The notes beneath the pieces were generated by a model. It searched no databases. It was given only the letters and a program-made list of their open reading frames with translations, and was not told the DNA's origin. Positions 47,667 to 62,497 of a stretch of DNA of 64,000 nucleotides are shown one piece after another (position 1 is the stretch's first letter; every line of letters starts with the position of its first letter). Both the position numbers and the translations under genes were made by a program. The DNA is from Dysosmobacter segnis (GTDB lineage Bacteria > Bacillota > Clostridia > Oscillospirales > Oscillospiraceae), in contig NZ_JACOQI010000002.1 of NCBI RefSeq assembly GCF_014297285.1, forward strand, positions 310,001 to 374,000. Direction: 5' to 3'.

Positions 47667-48869
47667 TTATTCGTCGATCTCGATAACAACGCCGGAACCA
47701 ACGGTACGGCCACCCTCACGGATAGCGAAACGCAGGCCCTTTTCAATGGCGATGGGGGTGATCAGTTCGACCTTCATGTCCACGTTATCGCCGGGCATGC
47801 ACATCTCGGTGCCCTCGGGCAGAGTGATGACGCCGGTCACGTCGGTGGTACGGAAGTAGAACTGAGGACGATAGTTGTTGAAGAAAGGAGTGTGACGGCC
47901 ACCCTCGTCCTTGGTCAGAACGTAAACCTGGCCAACAAACTTGGTGTGGGGATGAATGGAGCCGGGCTTGGACAGAACCTGACCACGCTCAACACCCTGA
48001 CGGTCGATACCACGCAGCAGAGCGCCGATGTTGTCGCCGGCCTCGGCGTAGTCCAGCAGCTTGTGGAACATCTCGATACCGGTAACGACGGTCTTCTTCT
48101 TCTCGTCGGACAGACCAACGATTTCCACTTCCTCGGACAGCTTCAGCTGGCCACGCTCCACACGGCCGGTAGCAACGGTACCACGGCCAGAGATGGTGAA
48201 GACGTCCTCAACGGGCATCAGGAAGGGCATATCGGCCTTACGGTCGGGAGTGGGGATATAATCGTCAACAGCGTCCATCAGCTCCTTGATGCAGGCATAC
48301 TCGGGAGCGTTGGGATCGGTGGACTCGGAAATCAGGGCGTTCAGAGCGGAACCCTTGATGATAGGCAGATCGTCGCCGGGGAAGTTGTAGGTGGTCAGCA
48401 GCTCGCGGACTTCCATCTCCACCAGCTCCAGCAGCTCCTCGTCATCGACCTGATCGCACTTGTTCAGGAACACAACGATGGCGGGCACGCCGACCTGACG
48501 GGCCAGCAGAATGTGCTCACGGGTCTGAGCCATGGGGCCGTCGGTAGCAGCGATGACCAGGATAGCGCCGTCCATCTGGGCAGCACCGGTGATCATGTTC
48601 TTGATATAGTCGGCGTGGCCCGGGCAGTCAACGTGAGCATAGTGACGCTTTTCAGTCTCATACTCAACGTGAGCGGTGTTGATGGTGATGCCGCGTTCCT
48701 TCTCTTCGGGAGCCTTATCGATGCTGTCATAAGCCTCGAACTCGGCCTTGCCCTGCAGGGACAGCCACTTGGTGATAGCGGCGGTCAGAGTGGTCTTACC
48801 ATGGTCGACGTGACCGATGGTACCGATGTTAACATGGGGCTTGGTTCTTTCAAACTTCTGCTTAGCCAT
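47667..48869 (-). CDS. tuf: Elongation factor Tu
   Basis: 400 residues: G1 [11 protein letters not shown]3 DCPGHADY, G4 NKCD, G5 SAL, and C-terminal domains 2 and 3. It brings aminoacyl-tRNA to the ribosome. Last gene of the str-type operon. Confidence 0.98.
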   Translation of the reverse strand: MAKQKFERTKPHVNIGTIGHVDHGKTTLTAAITKWLSLQGKAEFEAYDSIDKAPEEKERGITINTAHVEYETEKRHYAHVDCPGHADYIKNMITGAAQMDGAILVIAATDGPMAQTREHILLARQVGVPAIVVFLNKCDQVDDEELLELVEMEVRELLTTYNFPGDDLPIIKGSALNALISESTDPNAPEYACIKELMDAVDDYIPTPDRKADMPFLMPVEDVFTISGRGTVATGRVERGQLKLSEEVEIVGLSDEKKKTVVTGIEMFHKLLDYAEAGDNIGALLRGIDRQGVERGQVLSKPGSIHPHTKFVGQVYVLTKDEGGRHTPFFNNYRPQFYFRTTDVTGVITLPEGTEMCMPGDNVDMKVELITPIAIEKGLRFAIREGGRTVGSGVVIEIDE

Positions 48870-48977
48870 TTGAAAATCCTCCTGTCAGTTAAATGAATGA
48901 TAATGGATTGATATGGACGGTGCGTTTCATAGCACCGTATATTTTACAATATCCCGCCGGGAAAAGCAAGACCTGAA

Positions 48978-51083
48978 TTAGTCGGCTTTCTTGCCCCGCT
49001 CCTCCACGATCTTGTCGCGGATGCTCTTGGGGATCTCGGCGTAGCTGTGGGGCTCCATGGTGTACTGGCCACGGCCCTGAGTATTGGAACGCAGGTCGGT
49101 AGCGTAGCCAAACATGTTGGCCAGAGGCACCAGAGCGTCCACCTGCTGTGCACCGGGACGGGCCTCCTGTCCCTGGATCTGGCCGCGGCGGGAGGTCAGG
49201 TCGCCGATGACGGTGCCCAGATACTCGTCGGGCACGATGACGGAAACCTTCATGATGGGCTCCAGCAGGACGGGATCAGCCTTGCGGCAGGCCTCCTTGA
49301 AGGCCATAGAGCCGGCGATCTTAAATGCCATTTCGGAGGAGTCCACTTCGTGATAAGAACCGTCATACAGGGTAACCTTCACGTCCACCACGGGGAAGCC
49401 AGCCACAACGCCGGACTGCAGGGCACCCTGGATACCGGCATCGACAGCGGGAATGAACTCCTTGGGGATGGCGCCGCCAACAACAGCGTTGACGAACTCG
49501 TAACCCTTGCCGGACTCGTTGGGCTCCACGGTGATCTTGACATGGCCGTACTGGCCGGAACCGCCGCTCTGGCGCTTGTACTTGGTCTCCTGATCCACCT
49601 TCTTGCGGACAGTCTCCTTGTAAGCGACCTGGGGAGCGCCGACATTGGCTTCCACCTTGAACTCACGGAGCAGACGGTCAACAATGATCTCCAGATGCAG
49701 CTCGCCCATGCCAGCGATGATGGTCTGGCCGGTTTCTTCATCGGTGTAGGTCTTGAAGGTGGGGTCCTCTTCAGCCAGCTTCACCAGTGCCAGACCCATC
49801 TTCTCCTGACCGGCCTTGGTCTTGGGCTCGATGGCGACACGGATCACGGGCTCGGGGAAGTCCATGGACTCCAGGATCACGGGGGCCTTTTCGTCGCACA
49901 GGGTATCACCGGTGGTGGTGTTCTTCAGGCCCACGGCGGCGGCAATATCGCCGGCCCAGACCTCTTCAATATCCTCGCGGTGGTTGGCGTGCATCTGCAG
50001 AATACGGCCCATGCGCTCCTTCTGGTTCTTCACGCTGTTGAGAACGGAGGAACCGGTAGTCAGGTGACCGGAGTACACACGGAAGAAGCTCAGACGGCCC
50101 ACATAGGGGTCGGTCATGATCTTGAAGGCCAGAGCGGAGAAGGGCTCATCATCGCTGGGATGACGGTCCTCTTCCTCATCGGTCTTGGGGTTGGTGCCCT
50201 TGATGGCGGGCACGTCGTCGGGAGCGGGCATATAGTCCACGATGGCATCCAGCAGCTTCTGCACGCCCTTGTTGCGGTAGGAAGTACCGCAGACAACGGG
50301 GACCATCTCGTTCTCAATGGTGGCCATACGGATAGCCTTGCGGATACGCTTCTGGTCGATCTCCTTGCCCTCCAGATAGTCCTCCATAATGGAGTCATCG
50401 AACATGGAGACGGCGTCCAGCAGCTTCTCGCGATACTCGTTGGCCAGATCCATCATATCGGCGGGGATCTCCTCCACGCGCATGTCCTTGCCCATCTCAT
50501 CATAGTAGACGTCAGCGTCCATCTCCACCAGGTCGATGATGCCCTTGAAGGTATCCTCGGCGCCGATGGGAAGCTGGATGGGCACGGCGTTGCACTTGAG
50601 ACGGTCGTGGATCATGTGCAGAACGTTGTAGAAGTCCGCGCCCATGATGTCCATCTTGTTGACGTAGATCATGCGGGGGACCTTGTACTCGTCTGCCTGA
50701 CGCCAAACGGTCTCAGACTGAGGCTCCACGCCGCCCTTGGCGCACAGAACGGTCACAGAGCCGTCCAGCACGCGCAGGGAACGCTGGACCTCAACGGTGA
50801 AGTCCACGTGGCCCGGAGTATCGATGATGTTGATACGGGTGGAAGGGAACTGATTCTTGGAACCCTTCCAGAAGCAGGTGGTAGCAGCGGAGGTGATGGT
50901 GATACCGCGCTCCTGCTCCTGTGCCATCCAGTCCATGGTGGCGGTACCGTCATGGGTCTCACCGATCTTGTAGTTCACGCCGGTGTAGTACAGAATACGC
51001 TCGGTCGTGGTGGTCTTACCGGCATCGATGTGCGCCATGATACCGATATTACGGACGTCTTTAAGCGGTGTTTTTCTTGGCAT
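48978..51083 (-). CDS. fusA: Elongation factor G
   Basis: 701 residues with G1 [21 protein letters not shown] and NKMD, and all five domains. It drives translocation. Located between rpsG and tuf as usual. Confidence 0.98.
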   Translation of the reverse strand: MPRKTPLKDVRNIGIMAHIDAGKTTTTERILYYTGVNYKIGETHDGTATMDWMAQEQERGITITSAATTCFWKGSKNQFPSTRINIIDTPGHVDFTVEVQRSLRVLDGSVTVLCAKGGVEPQSETVWRQADEYKVPRMIYVNKMDIMGADFYNVLHMIHDRLKCNAVPIQLPIGAEDTFKGIIDLVEMDADVYYDEMGKDMRVEEIPADMMDLANEYREKLLDAVSMFDDSIMEDYLEGKEIDQKRIRKAIRMATIENEMVPVVCGTSYRNKGVQKLLDAIVDYMPAPDDVPAIKGTNPKTDEEEDRHPSDDEPFSALAFKIMTDPYVGRLSFFRVYSGHLTTGSSVLNSVKNQKERMGRILQMHANHREDIEEVWAGDIAAAVGLKNTTTGDTLCDEKAPVILESMDFPEPVIRVAIEPKTKAGQEKMGLALVKLAEEDPTFKTYTDEETGQTIIAGMGELHLEIIVDRLLREFKVEANVGAPQVAYKETVRKKVDQETKYKRQSGGSGQYGHVKITVEPNESGKGYEFVNAVVGGAIPKEFIPAVDAGIQGALQSGVVAGFPVVDVKVTLYDGSYHEVDSSEMAFKIAGSMAFKEACRKADPVLLEPIMKVSVIVPDEYLGTVIGDLTSRRGQIQGQEARPGAQQVDALVPLANMFGYATDLRSNTQGRGQYTMEPHSYAEIPKSIRDKIVEERGKKAD

Positions 51084-51101
51084 ACGATCTTACTCCTTGC
51101 C

Positions 51102-51572
51102 TTACCAACGGAAGTGCGCGAACGCCTTGTTGGCCTCAGCCTGCTTGTGCATCTCTTCACGCTTCTTGACAGACGCGCCGGTGTTGTTGGCGGCATCCAT
51201 CAGCTCACCGGCCAGACGCTCGGCCATGGTGCGCTCGCTGCGGGCGCGGGAATAGGCCGTCAGCCAGCGCAGGGCCAGGGTCTGACGACGGGCGGGACGA
51301 ACCTCCATGGGCACCTGATAGTTGGCGCCGCCGACACGGCGAGCCTTGACCTCCAGGCTGGGCATGACGTTCTCCAGCGCCTGCTGGAAAACCTCAACGG
51401 GGTCCTTCTCCGTCTTTTCCTTGATCTGGTCGAAGGCAGCGTAAACAACCTTCTGAGCTACGCCCTTCTTGCCGTCCAGCATCACACTGTTGACCAGCTT
51501 GGTCACCAGAACGCTGCCGTACATAGGATCGGGCAGAACTTCTCTCTTGGGAACATTACCTCTTCTGGGCAC
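51102..51572 (-). CDS. rpsG: Ribosomal protein S7
   Basis: 156 residues, [16 protein letters not shown] start and the [20 protein letters not shown] core. 18 bases before fusA. Confidence 0.98.
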   Translation of the reverse strand: MPRRGNVPKREVLPDPMYGSVLVTKLVNSVMLDGKKGVAQKVVYAAFDQIKEKTEKDPVEVFQQALENVMPSLEVKARRVGGANYQVPMEVRPARRQTLALRWLTAYSRARSERTMAERLAGELMDAANNTGASVKKREEMHKQAEANKAFAHFRW

Positions 51573-51703
51573 TTTGCTTCCCTCCTTCTTATAGAATAGA
51601 AATCATAGGTACTCAGCGGCGGAACATTAGCCGCTGTACGGCCTGCCAAAGAGGTGTCATATATATAAACCTTTTCGGCAAAGCTCAATTCAGTGGCAGA
51701 ATC

Positions 51704-52120
51704 TTACTTCTGCTTGGGACGCTTGGCACCGTACTTGGAACGTGCCTGCATACGGCCCTGAACACCCTGAGTATCCAGAGTACCACGGATAATGTGGTAA
51801 CGGACGCCGGGGAGGTCCTTGACACGGCCGCCGCGGATCATCACGACGGAGTGCTCCTGCAGGGAGTGACCGACGCCGGGGATGTAAGCGGTGACCTCGT
51901 AGCCGTTGGTCAGGCGCACACGGGCGATCTTACGAAGCGCGGAGTTGGGCTTCTTGGGGGTCGCGGTTCTCACGGCGGTGCAGACGCCTCTCTTCTGGGG
52001 AGAAGGGAGATCGGTGGTCTTGGTCTTCAGAGTGTTCAGACCATACTGCAGGGCGGGAGAAGTGGACTTGTAGGTCACCTGCTCTCTGCCTTTGCGGACC
52101 AGCTGGTTAAAAGTAGGCAT
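51704..52120 (-). CDS. rpsL: Ribosomal protein S12
   Basis: 138 residues, [13 protein letters not shown] start; [13 protein letters not shown] carries wild-type Lys residues at the streptomycin site. Normal length for Firmicutes. Confidence 0.98.
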   Translation of the reverse strand: MPTFNQLVRKGREQVTYKSTSPALQYGLNTLKTKTTDLPSPQKRGVCTAVRTATPKKPNSALRKIARVRLTNGYEVTAYIPGVGHSLQEHSVVMIRGGRVKDLPGVRYHIIRGTLDTQGVQGRMQARSKYGAKRPKQK

Positions 52121-52214
52121 GGAATAGTTCTCCTTTCTTTGAAAATGCGGCCAATCGAAAACGACAGCCTTTATTTTTTGCGGAACAGTCAGAAACTATT
52201 CCGAAAAAACCAAA

Positions 52215-52451
52215 TTAGTTCAAAACCGTTACAACGGCGGCTCCCACCGCGATCCCGCAGGCACGGCCCAGCTGGGCCATGGTGTAGCCTTCCTCCACGG
52301 GAAGACTGCCGCAGGCGCTGCGGATAGGTTCCAGAACAAGCTCGTCCGCGTCGCAGGCCAGAAATACCCGCTGGGCCCGTCCATCCCGGATCGCTCTGGC
52401 GGACTGTTTCACGCCAATCACCTTTTCCCGGGAAGCAAGCTCTGTCAACAC
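52215..52451 (-). CDS. Ribosomal L7Ae-like RNA-binding protein
   Basis: 78 residues of the YbxF/L7Ae group: VIGVKQSARAIRDGRAQRVFLACDAD and the end VAVVTVLN-like. It binds kink-turn RNA. GTG at 52451 is 8 bases after AGGAGG. Its place between rpoC and rpsL is standard in Firmicutes. Confidence 0.88.
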   Translation of the reverse strand: MLTELASREKVIGVKQSARAIRDGRAQRVFLACDADELVLEPIRSACGSLPVEEGYTMAQLGRACGIAVGAAVVTVLN

Positions 52452-52662
52452 GGGGGCATCCTCCTGAAACGCATGGAAAATTCCGCGGAATATAGTCCGC
52501 GCAGTTTGAAATTATAGCATGGACGTTGAAAATCGTCAAGTAGTTTCCAAAAATCCACGAATTTTTTCCAGTTTTTTCAACTTTGCCTTTTGTATCCCCG
52601 ATTTTTCCGTCATTTTTCCGGAACTCCGGCAATTCTGCTGATAGCAGGTATGAAAACAACGA

Positions 52663-52692
52663 CTGCGAGGCGGCCATCCGGCCGCCTCGCAG
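52663..52692 (-). terminator. Terminator of rpoBC
   Basis: CTGCGAGGCGGCC pairs with GGCCGCCTCGCAG (13 bp, 4-base loop) and is followed on the minus strand by TTGTTTTC. It separates rpoC from the L7Ae-rpsL group. Confidence 0.85.
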
Positions 52693-52720
52693 ATAACATA
52701 TTATAAGGTATGCCGGGAGA

Positions 52721-55700
52721 TCAGATCTCCTCCAGAGTGGCTTCCTTTTCCTGAACAGTCTCAGCAGGAACCAGCTCCTCGGCAAAAGTACGGTACGCCT
52801 GCAGGCCGGTGCCGGCAGGGATCAGCTTACCGATCAGGACATTCTCCTTCAGACCCACCAGGTGGTCCTTCTTGCCCATGATGGCAGCCTCCGTCAGAAC
52901 CTTGGTGGTCTCCTGGAAGGATGCGGCGGACAGGAAGGAATCGGTGGCCAGAGAGGCCTTGGTGATACCCATCAGCAGCTGCGTGGCCTGTGCCTTCCGC
53001 AGAGGCTCGCCCATCTCGTTGGTCTCACCGGCCGCGTTGCGGCGGTCGATCTCCTCGTTGGCGGCCTCGAACTTCAGAACGTTGGTCATGGAGCCGTCCA
53101 GCAGCTTGGTATCGCCGGCATCCTCAATGCGCACCTTACGCATCATCTGACGGACGATAACCTCAATGTGCTTATCGTTGATGTCAACGCCCTGCTGACG
53201 GTACACGCGCAGAACTTCCTGAATGAGGTAGTTGTAAACAGCGTCGTTGCCGCGGATCCGCAGGACCTCGTGGGGGTTCAGAGCGCCGTAGGTCAGCTGA
53301 GTACCCTTTTCGATAACCTCGCCGTCCTTCACCAGCAGGCCGGTGTGAGGCACTGCGTAGGTGCAGGTCTCGCCGTCGCTAGCCGTGACGATCAGGTTCA
53401 TCAGGCTGCCCTTGGCGGCTTCCTCGAAGCGAACGGTGCCGCCGATCTCAGCGATGGTGGCCATCCGCTTGGGACGGCGGGCCTCGAACAGTTCCTCAAC
53501 TCGAGGAAGACCCTGGGTAATATCGCCGCCGGCCAGACCGCCGGTATGGAAGGTACGCATGGTCAGCTGGGTACCGGGCTCGCCGATGGACTGGGCCGCA
53601 ATGATGCCGACCGCCTCGCCGGGGCCGACAGGCTGCTGGGTGGCCAGGTTCATGCCGTAGCACTTGGCGCACACACCGCTGTGGGCCTTGCAGGTCAGAA
53701 CGGTGCGGATCATGACGGTGGGATACTCGTCCTTGGCGGGATCAAAGCTGCACTCGTCGCCCTGGCGGGGGTTCTTCTGGACCCATGCACGAGTCTCCAT
53801 GAGCTTGGCGTCGTCCTCCATCATCATCTTGGTGTTGGGGATCAGCACCTCGCCGGTCTCGGCATCCACCACGTCGCCAACCAGGTAGCGGCCGCGGACG
53901 CGGTCGGAGAACTTCTCAATGACCTGGCCGTTTTCGCTGATGCGGGAGACCTTGATGCCGTGGGTCACGCCGCAGTCCTGCTCACGGATGATGACGTCCT
54001 GAGAGACGTCCACCATGCGTCGGGTCAGGTAACCGGAGTCTGCGGTACGCAGAGCGGTATCGGCCAGGCCCTTACGGGCGCCACGGGAGGAAATGAAGTA
54101 TTCCAGAGCGGTCAGACCTTCGCGGTAGTTTGCCTTGATGGGGATCTCGATGGTCTTACCGGCGGTGTTCGCGATCAGGCCGCGCATACCGGCCAGCTGA
54201 CGGATCTGCTTCATAGAACCACGGGCGCCGGAGTCCGCCATCATGAAGATGGGGTTGTAGCGGTCCAGGTTCTCCTGCAGAGCGGTAGAAACCTCGTCGG
54301 TGGTCTTTTCCCAAACCTGCACCACCTGCTTGTAACGCTCGTGGTCGGTCATGAAGCCCATCTTGTACTGGTTTTCGATGTCCACCACCATCTGCTCGGA
54401 AGCGGCGACCAGCTCGTACTTCTTGGGAGGAATGGTCATATCCGCGATGGAAACGGTGATGGCGGCGATAGTGGAGTTATGGTAGCCGGTGGACTTGATG
54501 GCGTCCAGCACCTCGGAAGCCACGGTGAAACCGTGCTTGTTGATGGTGCGGTCCACGATCTGGCCCAGCTGCTTCTTGCCGCAGGTGAAGGTGATCTCGT
54601 AGTCGCAGATGTGCTCGGGATCACTGCGGTCCACGAAGCCCAGATCCTGAGGAATGTTCTTGTTGAAGATGATCCGGCCGGGGGTACTGGGCACCACGCG
54701 GGTAACGCTTTCGCCGTTGACCTCCAACGTCCGGCGCACCAGAATGGGGCAATGAGGACCGATGGCCCGGTCATTGTAGGCCATGAGGGCTTCGTCCTCG
54801 CTGGCGTACATGTGAACAGGCTTGAAGGTAGCGGGCTTCTGGCCCTTCTCCAGAGCGGCGTTGGCCGCCAGGAACTCGTCCGCGTCCACAATGCTCTGTG
54901 CGGTCAGGTTCGTGTCACCGGCATCCTCACACCAGACGGTCTGGGCGCCGATCTCGTCCTTGCCCATGCGGTCCATGGTCAGGTAGTAGGAGCCCAGCAC
55001 CATATCCTGGGTCGGAACGGTGACGGGGCCGCCGTCCTGAGGACGCAGCAGGTTGTTGGCAGAGAGCATCAGGATACGGGCCTCCGCCTGAGCCTCGGCG
55101 GACAGAGGCACATGAATAGCCATCTGGTCACCGTCGAAGTCGGCGTTGAACGCGGTGCAGTTCAGGGGGTGCAGCTTCAGAGCGCGGCCGTCCACCAACA
55201 CCGGCTCGAAGGCCTGGATGCCCAGACGGTGCAGGGTCGGTGCACGGTTCAGCATAACGGGGTGGTCCTTGATGATGACATCCAGAGCGTCCCACACCTC
55301 GGTGGTGCCCTTATCCACCATCTTCTTGGCGGACTTGATGTTATTGGCGGTGCCGTCCTCCACCAGCTTCTTCATAATGAAGGGGCGGAACAGCTCCACA
55401 GCCATCTCCTTGGGCACACCGCACTGATAGATCTTCAGCTCGGGGCCGACCACGATAACGGAACGGCCAGAGTAGTCGACACGCTTGCCCAGCAGGTTTT
55501 GACGGAAACGGCCCTGCTTGCCCTTCAGGAAGTCGCTGAGGGACTTCAGAGCACGGTTGTTGGCGCCGGTGACGGCACGGCCGCGGCGGCCGTTGTCGAT
55601 CAGGGCGTCCACCGCCTCCTGCAGCATCCGCTTTTCGTTGCGGACGATGATATCGGGGGCGTTCAGGTCCATCAGGCGCTTCAGGCGGTTGTTGCGGTTG

Positions 55701-56500
55701 ATGACCCGACGGTACAGGTCATTCAGGTCAGAGGTGGCGAAGCGGCCGCCGTCCAGCTGCACCATGGGGCGCAGGTCGGGAGGCAGAATGGGCAGAACGT
55801 CCATGATCATCCACTCCGGCTTGTTGCCGGAGATCCGGAAGGCGTCCACCACTTCCAGCCGCTTGACGATCCGGGCCTTCTTCTGGCCGGAAGCGTCCTT
55901 CAGCTCGGCGTGGAGCTGGGCGGAGAGGGCCTCCAGGTCCACATCCGCCAGCAGCTTTTTCACGGCCTCGGCGCCCATGCCGGCCTGGAAGTCATCCTCA
56001 TACTTTTCACGGTAGTCACGGTACTCCTTCTCGGAGAGGATCTGGTTCTTGGTCAGAGGGGTCTCGCCGGGGTCCGTGACGATATAGTTGGCGAAATACA
56101 GCACCTTCTCCAGAATCCGGGGGCTGATGTCCAGCAGCAGGCCCATCCGGGAGGGGATGCCCTTGAAATACCAGATGTGGGAAACGGGGGTGGCCAGCTC
56201 GATGTGGCCCATACGCTCCCGGCGCACCTTGGAACGGGTGACCTCGACGCCGCAGCGGTCGCAGATCTTACCCTTGTAGCGGATCTTCTTGTACTTGCCG
56301 CAGTGGCACTCCCAGTCCTTGGTGGGCCCGAAGATACGCTCGCAGTACAGGCCGTCCTTTTCGGGCTTCAGAGTGCGGTAGTTGATGGTCTCAGGCTTCT
56401 TTACCTCGCCGTAAGACCACTCCCGGATCTGCTCCGGGGAAGCCATGCCGATCTTAATCGCGTCAAAGGCAAACTTGTTGCCGTTATTGGTTTCGATCAT
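52721..56500 (-). CDS. rpoC: RNA polymerase beta' subunit
   Basis: 1,259 residues: zinc-binding [20 protein letters not shown], catalytic NADFDGDQM, bridge helix and trigger loop. Starts 66 bases after rpoB with GGAGG 10 bases upstream. Confidence 0.98.
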   Translation of the reverse strand: MIETNNGNKFAFDAIKIGMASPEQIREWSYGEVKKPETINYRTLKPEKDGLYCERIFGPTKDWECHCGKYKKIRYKGKICDRCGVEVTRSKVRRERMGHIELATPVSHIWYFKGIPSRMGLLLDISPRILEKVLYFANYIVTDPGETPLTKNQILSEKEYRDYREKYEDDFQAGMGAEAVKKLLADVDLEALSAQLHAELKDASGQKKARIVKRLEVVDAFRISGNKPEWMIMDVLPILPPDLRPMVQLDGGRFATSDLNDLYRRVINRNNRLKRLMDLNAPDIIVRNEKRMLQEAVDALIDNGRRGRAVTGANNRALKSLSDFLKGKQGRFRQNLLGKRVDYSGRSVIVVGPELKIYQCGVPKEMAVELFRPFIMKKLVEDGTANNIKSAKKMVDKGTTEVWDALDVIIKDHPVMLNRAPTLHRLGIQAFEPVLVDGRALKLHPLNCTAFNADFDGDQMAIHVPLSAEAQAEARILMLSANNLLRPQDGGPVTVPTQDMVLGSYYLTMDRMGKDEIGAQTVWCEDAGDTNLTAQSIVDADEFLAANAALEKGQKPATFKPVHMYASEDEALMAYNDRAIGPHCPILVRRTLEVNGESVTRVVPSTPGRIIFNKNIPQDLGFVDRSDPEHICDYEITFTCGKKQLGQIVDRTINKHGFTVASEVLDAIKSTGYHNSTIAAITVSIADMTIPPKKYELVAASEQMVVDIENQYKMGFMTDHERYKQVVQVWEKTTDEVSTALQENLDRYNPIFMMADSGARGSMKQIRQLAGMRGLIANTAGKTIEIPIKANYREGLTALEYFISSRGARKGLADTALRTADSGYLTRRMVDVSQDVIIREQDCGVTHGIKVSRISENGQVIEKFSDRVRGRYLVGDVVDAETGEVLIPNTKMMMEDDAKLMETRAWVQKNPRQGDECSFDPAKDEYPTVMIRTVLTCKAHSGVCAKCYGMNLATQQPVGPGEAVGIIAAQSIGEPGTQLTMRTFHTGGLAGGDITQGLPRVEELFEARRPKRMATIAEIGGTVRFEEAAKGSLMNLIVTASDGETCTYAVPHTGLLVKDGEVIEKGTQLTYGALNPHEVLRIRGNDAVYNYLIQEVLRVYRQQGVDINDKHIEVIVRQMMRKVRIEDAGDTKLLDGSMTNVLKFEAANEEIDRRNAAGETNEMGEPLRKAQATQLLMGITKASLATDSFLSAASFQETTKVLTEAAIMGKKDHLVGLKENVLIGKLIPAGTGLQAYRTFAEELVPAETVQEKEATLEEI

Positions 56501-56565
56501 GTTGCGTTATCCTCCTTCAATGATTCAAATGATCCAGTTTTGTGGTGACGAATGTGTCTTCTGGA

Positions 56566-60267
<3,702 letters not shown>

Positions 60268-60451
60268 CTTCACTTTCACCTTTCTTTTGCTCCGCCGCCC
60301 TGTCCGGCCGCGGGGCAAGTATTGTATCCGATACGCTCGGGTGAGTTGTTAAATTTATTTCAGTTTCCTATTGCCTTTCGTTGGCGGATGTGCTATCCTG
60401 TGTTCGTAATCAGGATGGGATTCCATCCGCTTCCGTTCATATAAGCGACTT

Positions 60452-60480
60452 ATTTTATCACGAAATCTCTTGCCTGTCAA
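60452..60480 (-). promoter_or_regulatory. Promoter of rpoBC
   Basis: On the minus strand a perfect TTGACA (60480-60475), 17 bases, TAAAAT (60457-60452). Confidence 0.8.
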
Positions 60481-60642
60481 GGGATTTTTATTTTTTATCC
60501 CCCGAAAAATCGTTTTCTTGTCTTACATCCCCCGTTCAAACTCAGAAAATGACAATTCCACCGCCGAACCGTCCAGCGTCTCCCCGGACAGCCCCGATCC
60601 CTTTACAGTCAAAAAGCGACACACGGAAATCCGTGTGCCGCT

Positions 60643-60803
60643 GAGGCTGTCGATAAAGGGATAATTTTCCGCGACGGTAAGGAAGGGTGTGCGCGGGAAA
60701 CCCAAGAAGGGTGTCCCGCGCCATTAAAATCCTAAGTTTTCAGAACTTTTATGAAGTTCTGAAAACTTGCTCAGCGGGGAGAAAAGACTTTTTCGACACG
60801 CTG
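60643..60803. repeat. 161-bp MITE-like structured repeat, copy B
   Basis: The inverse of copy A with only about four differences. It lies between two 28-base hairpins (AGCGGCACACGGAAATCCGTGTGCCGCT; left copy one base different) at 60615-60642 and 60804-60831. This flanking hairpin is unrelated to that at copy A, so each site has its own duplicated terminator. Confidence 0.85.
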
Positions 60804-60831
60804 AGCGGCACACGGAAATCCGTGTGCCGCT
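60804..60831 (-). terminator. Terminator hairpin of the 61033 gene
   Basis: A near-perfect 12-bp stem 22 bases after the gene's stop on the minus strand. The plus side is followed by CTTTTC; the other copy at 60615-60642 is followed on the minus strand by TTTTTGAC. Confidence 0.7.
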
Positions 60832-60853
60832 CTTTTCATTTGCCAATTTTATT

Positions 60854-61033
60854 TTACTGATAAAGCTCCTCATCGGCGTAATCTCTGCTCTCCTGCTTGC
60901 TCAAACGGCAGGCCCGGCGGCGCTCGATCGCCTCATACACATCGCTCCAGCTGCCAACCACCAGACAGACAAACGCGCAGAACGCCAGGCCGGCGGCCAC
61001 AGTCTTCAATACAAAACGGGCAGTTTTATTCAT
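60854..61033 (-). CDS. Small membrane protein
   Basis: 59 residues: MNKTARFVLKTVAAGLAFCAFVCLVVGSW, one membrane helix and a charged tail. ATG at 61033 has AAGGAGG upstream. Function unknown. Confidence 0.65.
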   Translation of the reverse strand: MNKTARFVLKTVAAGLAFCAFVCLVVGSWSDVYEAIERRRACRLSKQESRDYADEELYQ

Positions 61034-61155
61034 GGTGAACTCCTCCTTATCAGGTGCGGCATATAAACGATCCGGTGGCGGCGGAATATCCGCAGCCATG
61101 CACCGGCTCTTCCAAAACGTGCCGGACAGCGGAGATCCTCCGCCGCTTTGCGGTT

Positions 61156-61184
61156 ATTATACACGGTTTTCCCGCTGTTTACAA
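61156..61184 (-). promoter_or_regulatory. Promoter of the small membrane gene
   Basis: On the minus strand TTGTAA (61184-61179), 17 bases, TATAAT (61161-61156). Confidence 0.65.
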
Positions 61185-61265
61185 TCCTTTTTTCCAGTCC
61201 TCCCGCAAAGAATTTCCGGTTTCCCGCGGAATGATAGCGACTGATGTTCAAAGCCGCTAAAACCG

Positions 61266-61294
61266 TTGACTTTTTGTTCCTCACCTATTATACT
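61266..61294 (+). promoter_or_regulatory. Promoter of the PfkB kinase gene with palindromic operator
   Basis: TTGACT (61266-61271), 17 bases, TATACT (61289-61294). The perfect palindrome CAAACGTTTG (61312-61321) lies about 10 bases into the transcript, a typical spot for a LacI-type repressor. Confidence 0.65.
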
Positions 61295-61447
61295 GATGGC
61301 AGTAAGCAGCGCAAACGTTTGAGTTCTCTGATCCGACTTTATTTTCCCTTGTATCTCAGCAGGCGGTCCGTCAGCTTTTCTGCCCTGCGGACGGAACGCC
61401 CCATCAACTTCTTGTGCCGGCGCAGGGCGGCGGAATGGATGATCGTT

Positions 61448-62335
61448 ATGGAAAAATTCGATTCTCTCATCATCGGCGAGGTTGCTCAGGACACCAACGT
61501 GGATTTTGACGGCACTGTCGTCCAGGCCGTCGGCGGTGCGGTGTATTATTCCGGCTGCGCGGCAGCCAATATGGGACATAAGATTGCCGTCCTGCCCAAG
61601 GCGGACCTCAGCCAGCTGGACGTGACGGCAGCCTTCCACGAGAAGGCTCCCTCCATCAGTGTATTCCCCCTGAACAGCCCCCACTCCTTTGTGACGAAAA
61701 ACGTCTACCACACGGCGGACCGGGAGCGCCGGACCTCCACTGTGGACAGCCTCATCGCCCCCTACACCACCGACGAGGTGCCGGTGGATCAGATTGACGC
61801 CGCCATCTGGCATCTGGCCGGTCTGGCCGGCGGCGACATCCCCAATGAGATGATCCCCTTCGCCGCCAAGCATGCCATGGTGGCCATCGACGTGCAGACC
61901 ATGCTGCGCTGGGTGGAAAACGGCGGCATGGTGTATCATGACTGGAAGGAAAAGAAGGAGCTGCTTCCCTACATCCGCTTCCTCAAGACCGACGCCGCCG
62001 AGGCGGAGATCCTCACCGGCCTGACAGACCGGGCGGAGGCCGCCAAGGTCCTCTACGGCTGGGGCGCCAAGGAGATTTTAATTACCCACAACACGGAGGT
62101 GCTGGTGTACGACGGCCACGAGATCTATACCTGCCCCATCAAGGCCCGGAATCTCTCCGGCCGCACCGGCCGGGGCGACACCACCTTTGCCGGGTACATC
62201 AATGAGCGGCTGACCAAGGACATTCCCACCGCTCTTCAGACCGCCACCGCTCTGGTCTCCCTGAAAATGGAGACGCCGGGTCCCTTCACCGGCACCCGTC
62301 AGGACGTGGAGGATTACATCAAGCTGATGTACTGA
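61448..62335 (+). CDS. PfkB-family carbohydrate or nucleoside kinase
   Basis: 295 residues from ATG 61448 (61439 is also possible): DSLIIGEVAQDTNVDFDG start and the C-terminal SGRTGRGDTTFAGYINERL with the catalytic Asp and anion hole. The family phosphorylates sugars such as ribose or fructose, or nucleosides; the substrate is not evident. It ends with a strong terminator. Confidence 0.88.
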   Translation: MEKFDSLIIGEVAQDTNVDFDGTVVQAVGGAVYYSGCAAANMGHKIAVLPKADLSQLDVTAAFHEKAPSISVFPLNSPHSFVTKNVYHTADRERRTSTVDSLIAPYTTDEVPVDQIDAAIWHLAGLAGGDIPNEMIPFAAKHAMVAIDVQTMLRWVENGGMVYHDWKEKKELLPYIRFLKTDAAEAEILTGLTDRAEAAKVLYGWGAKEILITHNTEVLVYDGHEIYTCPIKARNLSGRTGRGDTTFAGYINERLTKDIPTALQTATALVSLKMETPGPFTGTRQDVEDYIKLMY

Positions 62336-62351
62336 TCCGGACCCGTGAACC

Positions 62352-62385
62352 AAACAGGCTGAGACTGCGGTCTCAGCCTGTTTTT
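62352..62385 (+). terminator. Terminator of the PfkB kinase gene
   Basis: AAACAGGCTGAGAC and GTCTCAGCCTGTTT form a 14-bp stem running into TTTTT, 17 bases after the stop. Confidence 0.92.
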
Positions 62386-62497
62386 CCGTTCCGTACTCCC
62401 CCGTCTCCGCTTGACATTCCAAGAAAAGCATAATAGACTACCATCAAGTTCACAATAAAATACAGAGTTTGGATCGTCTGACAGAAAGGAGCGCGCC

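Larger units (their letters stand above)
60268..60853. other. Region upstream of rpoB: leader, promoter and a structured repeat
   Basis: 586 bases without a gene that I can support. It holds the rpoB leader of about 180 bases, the rpoB promoter (60452-60480), and structured repeat copy B between two hairpin terminators. Confidence 0.75.
61034..61447. other. Divergent promoter region
   Basis: 414 bases between the small membrane gene and the PfkB kinase. Both genes have good promoters here and leaders of about 115 and 150 bases. No other gene is supported. Confidence 0.65.
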
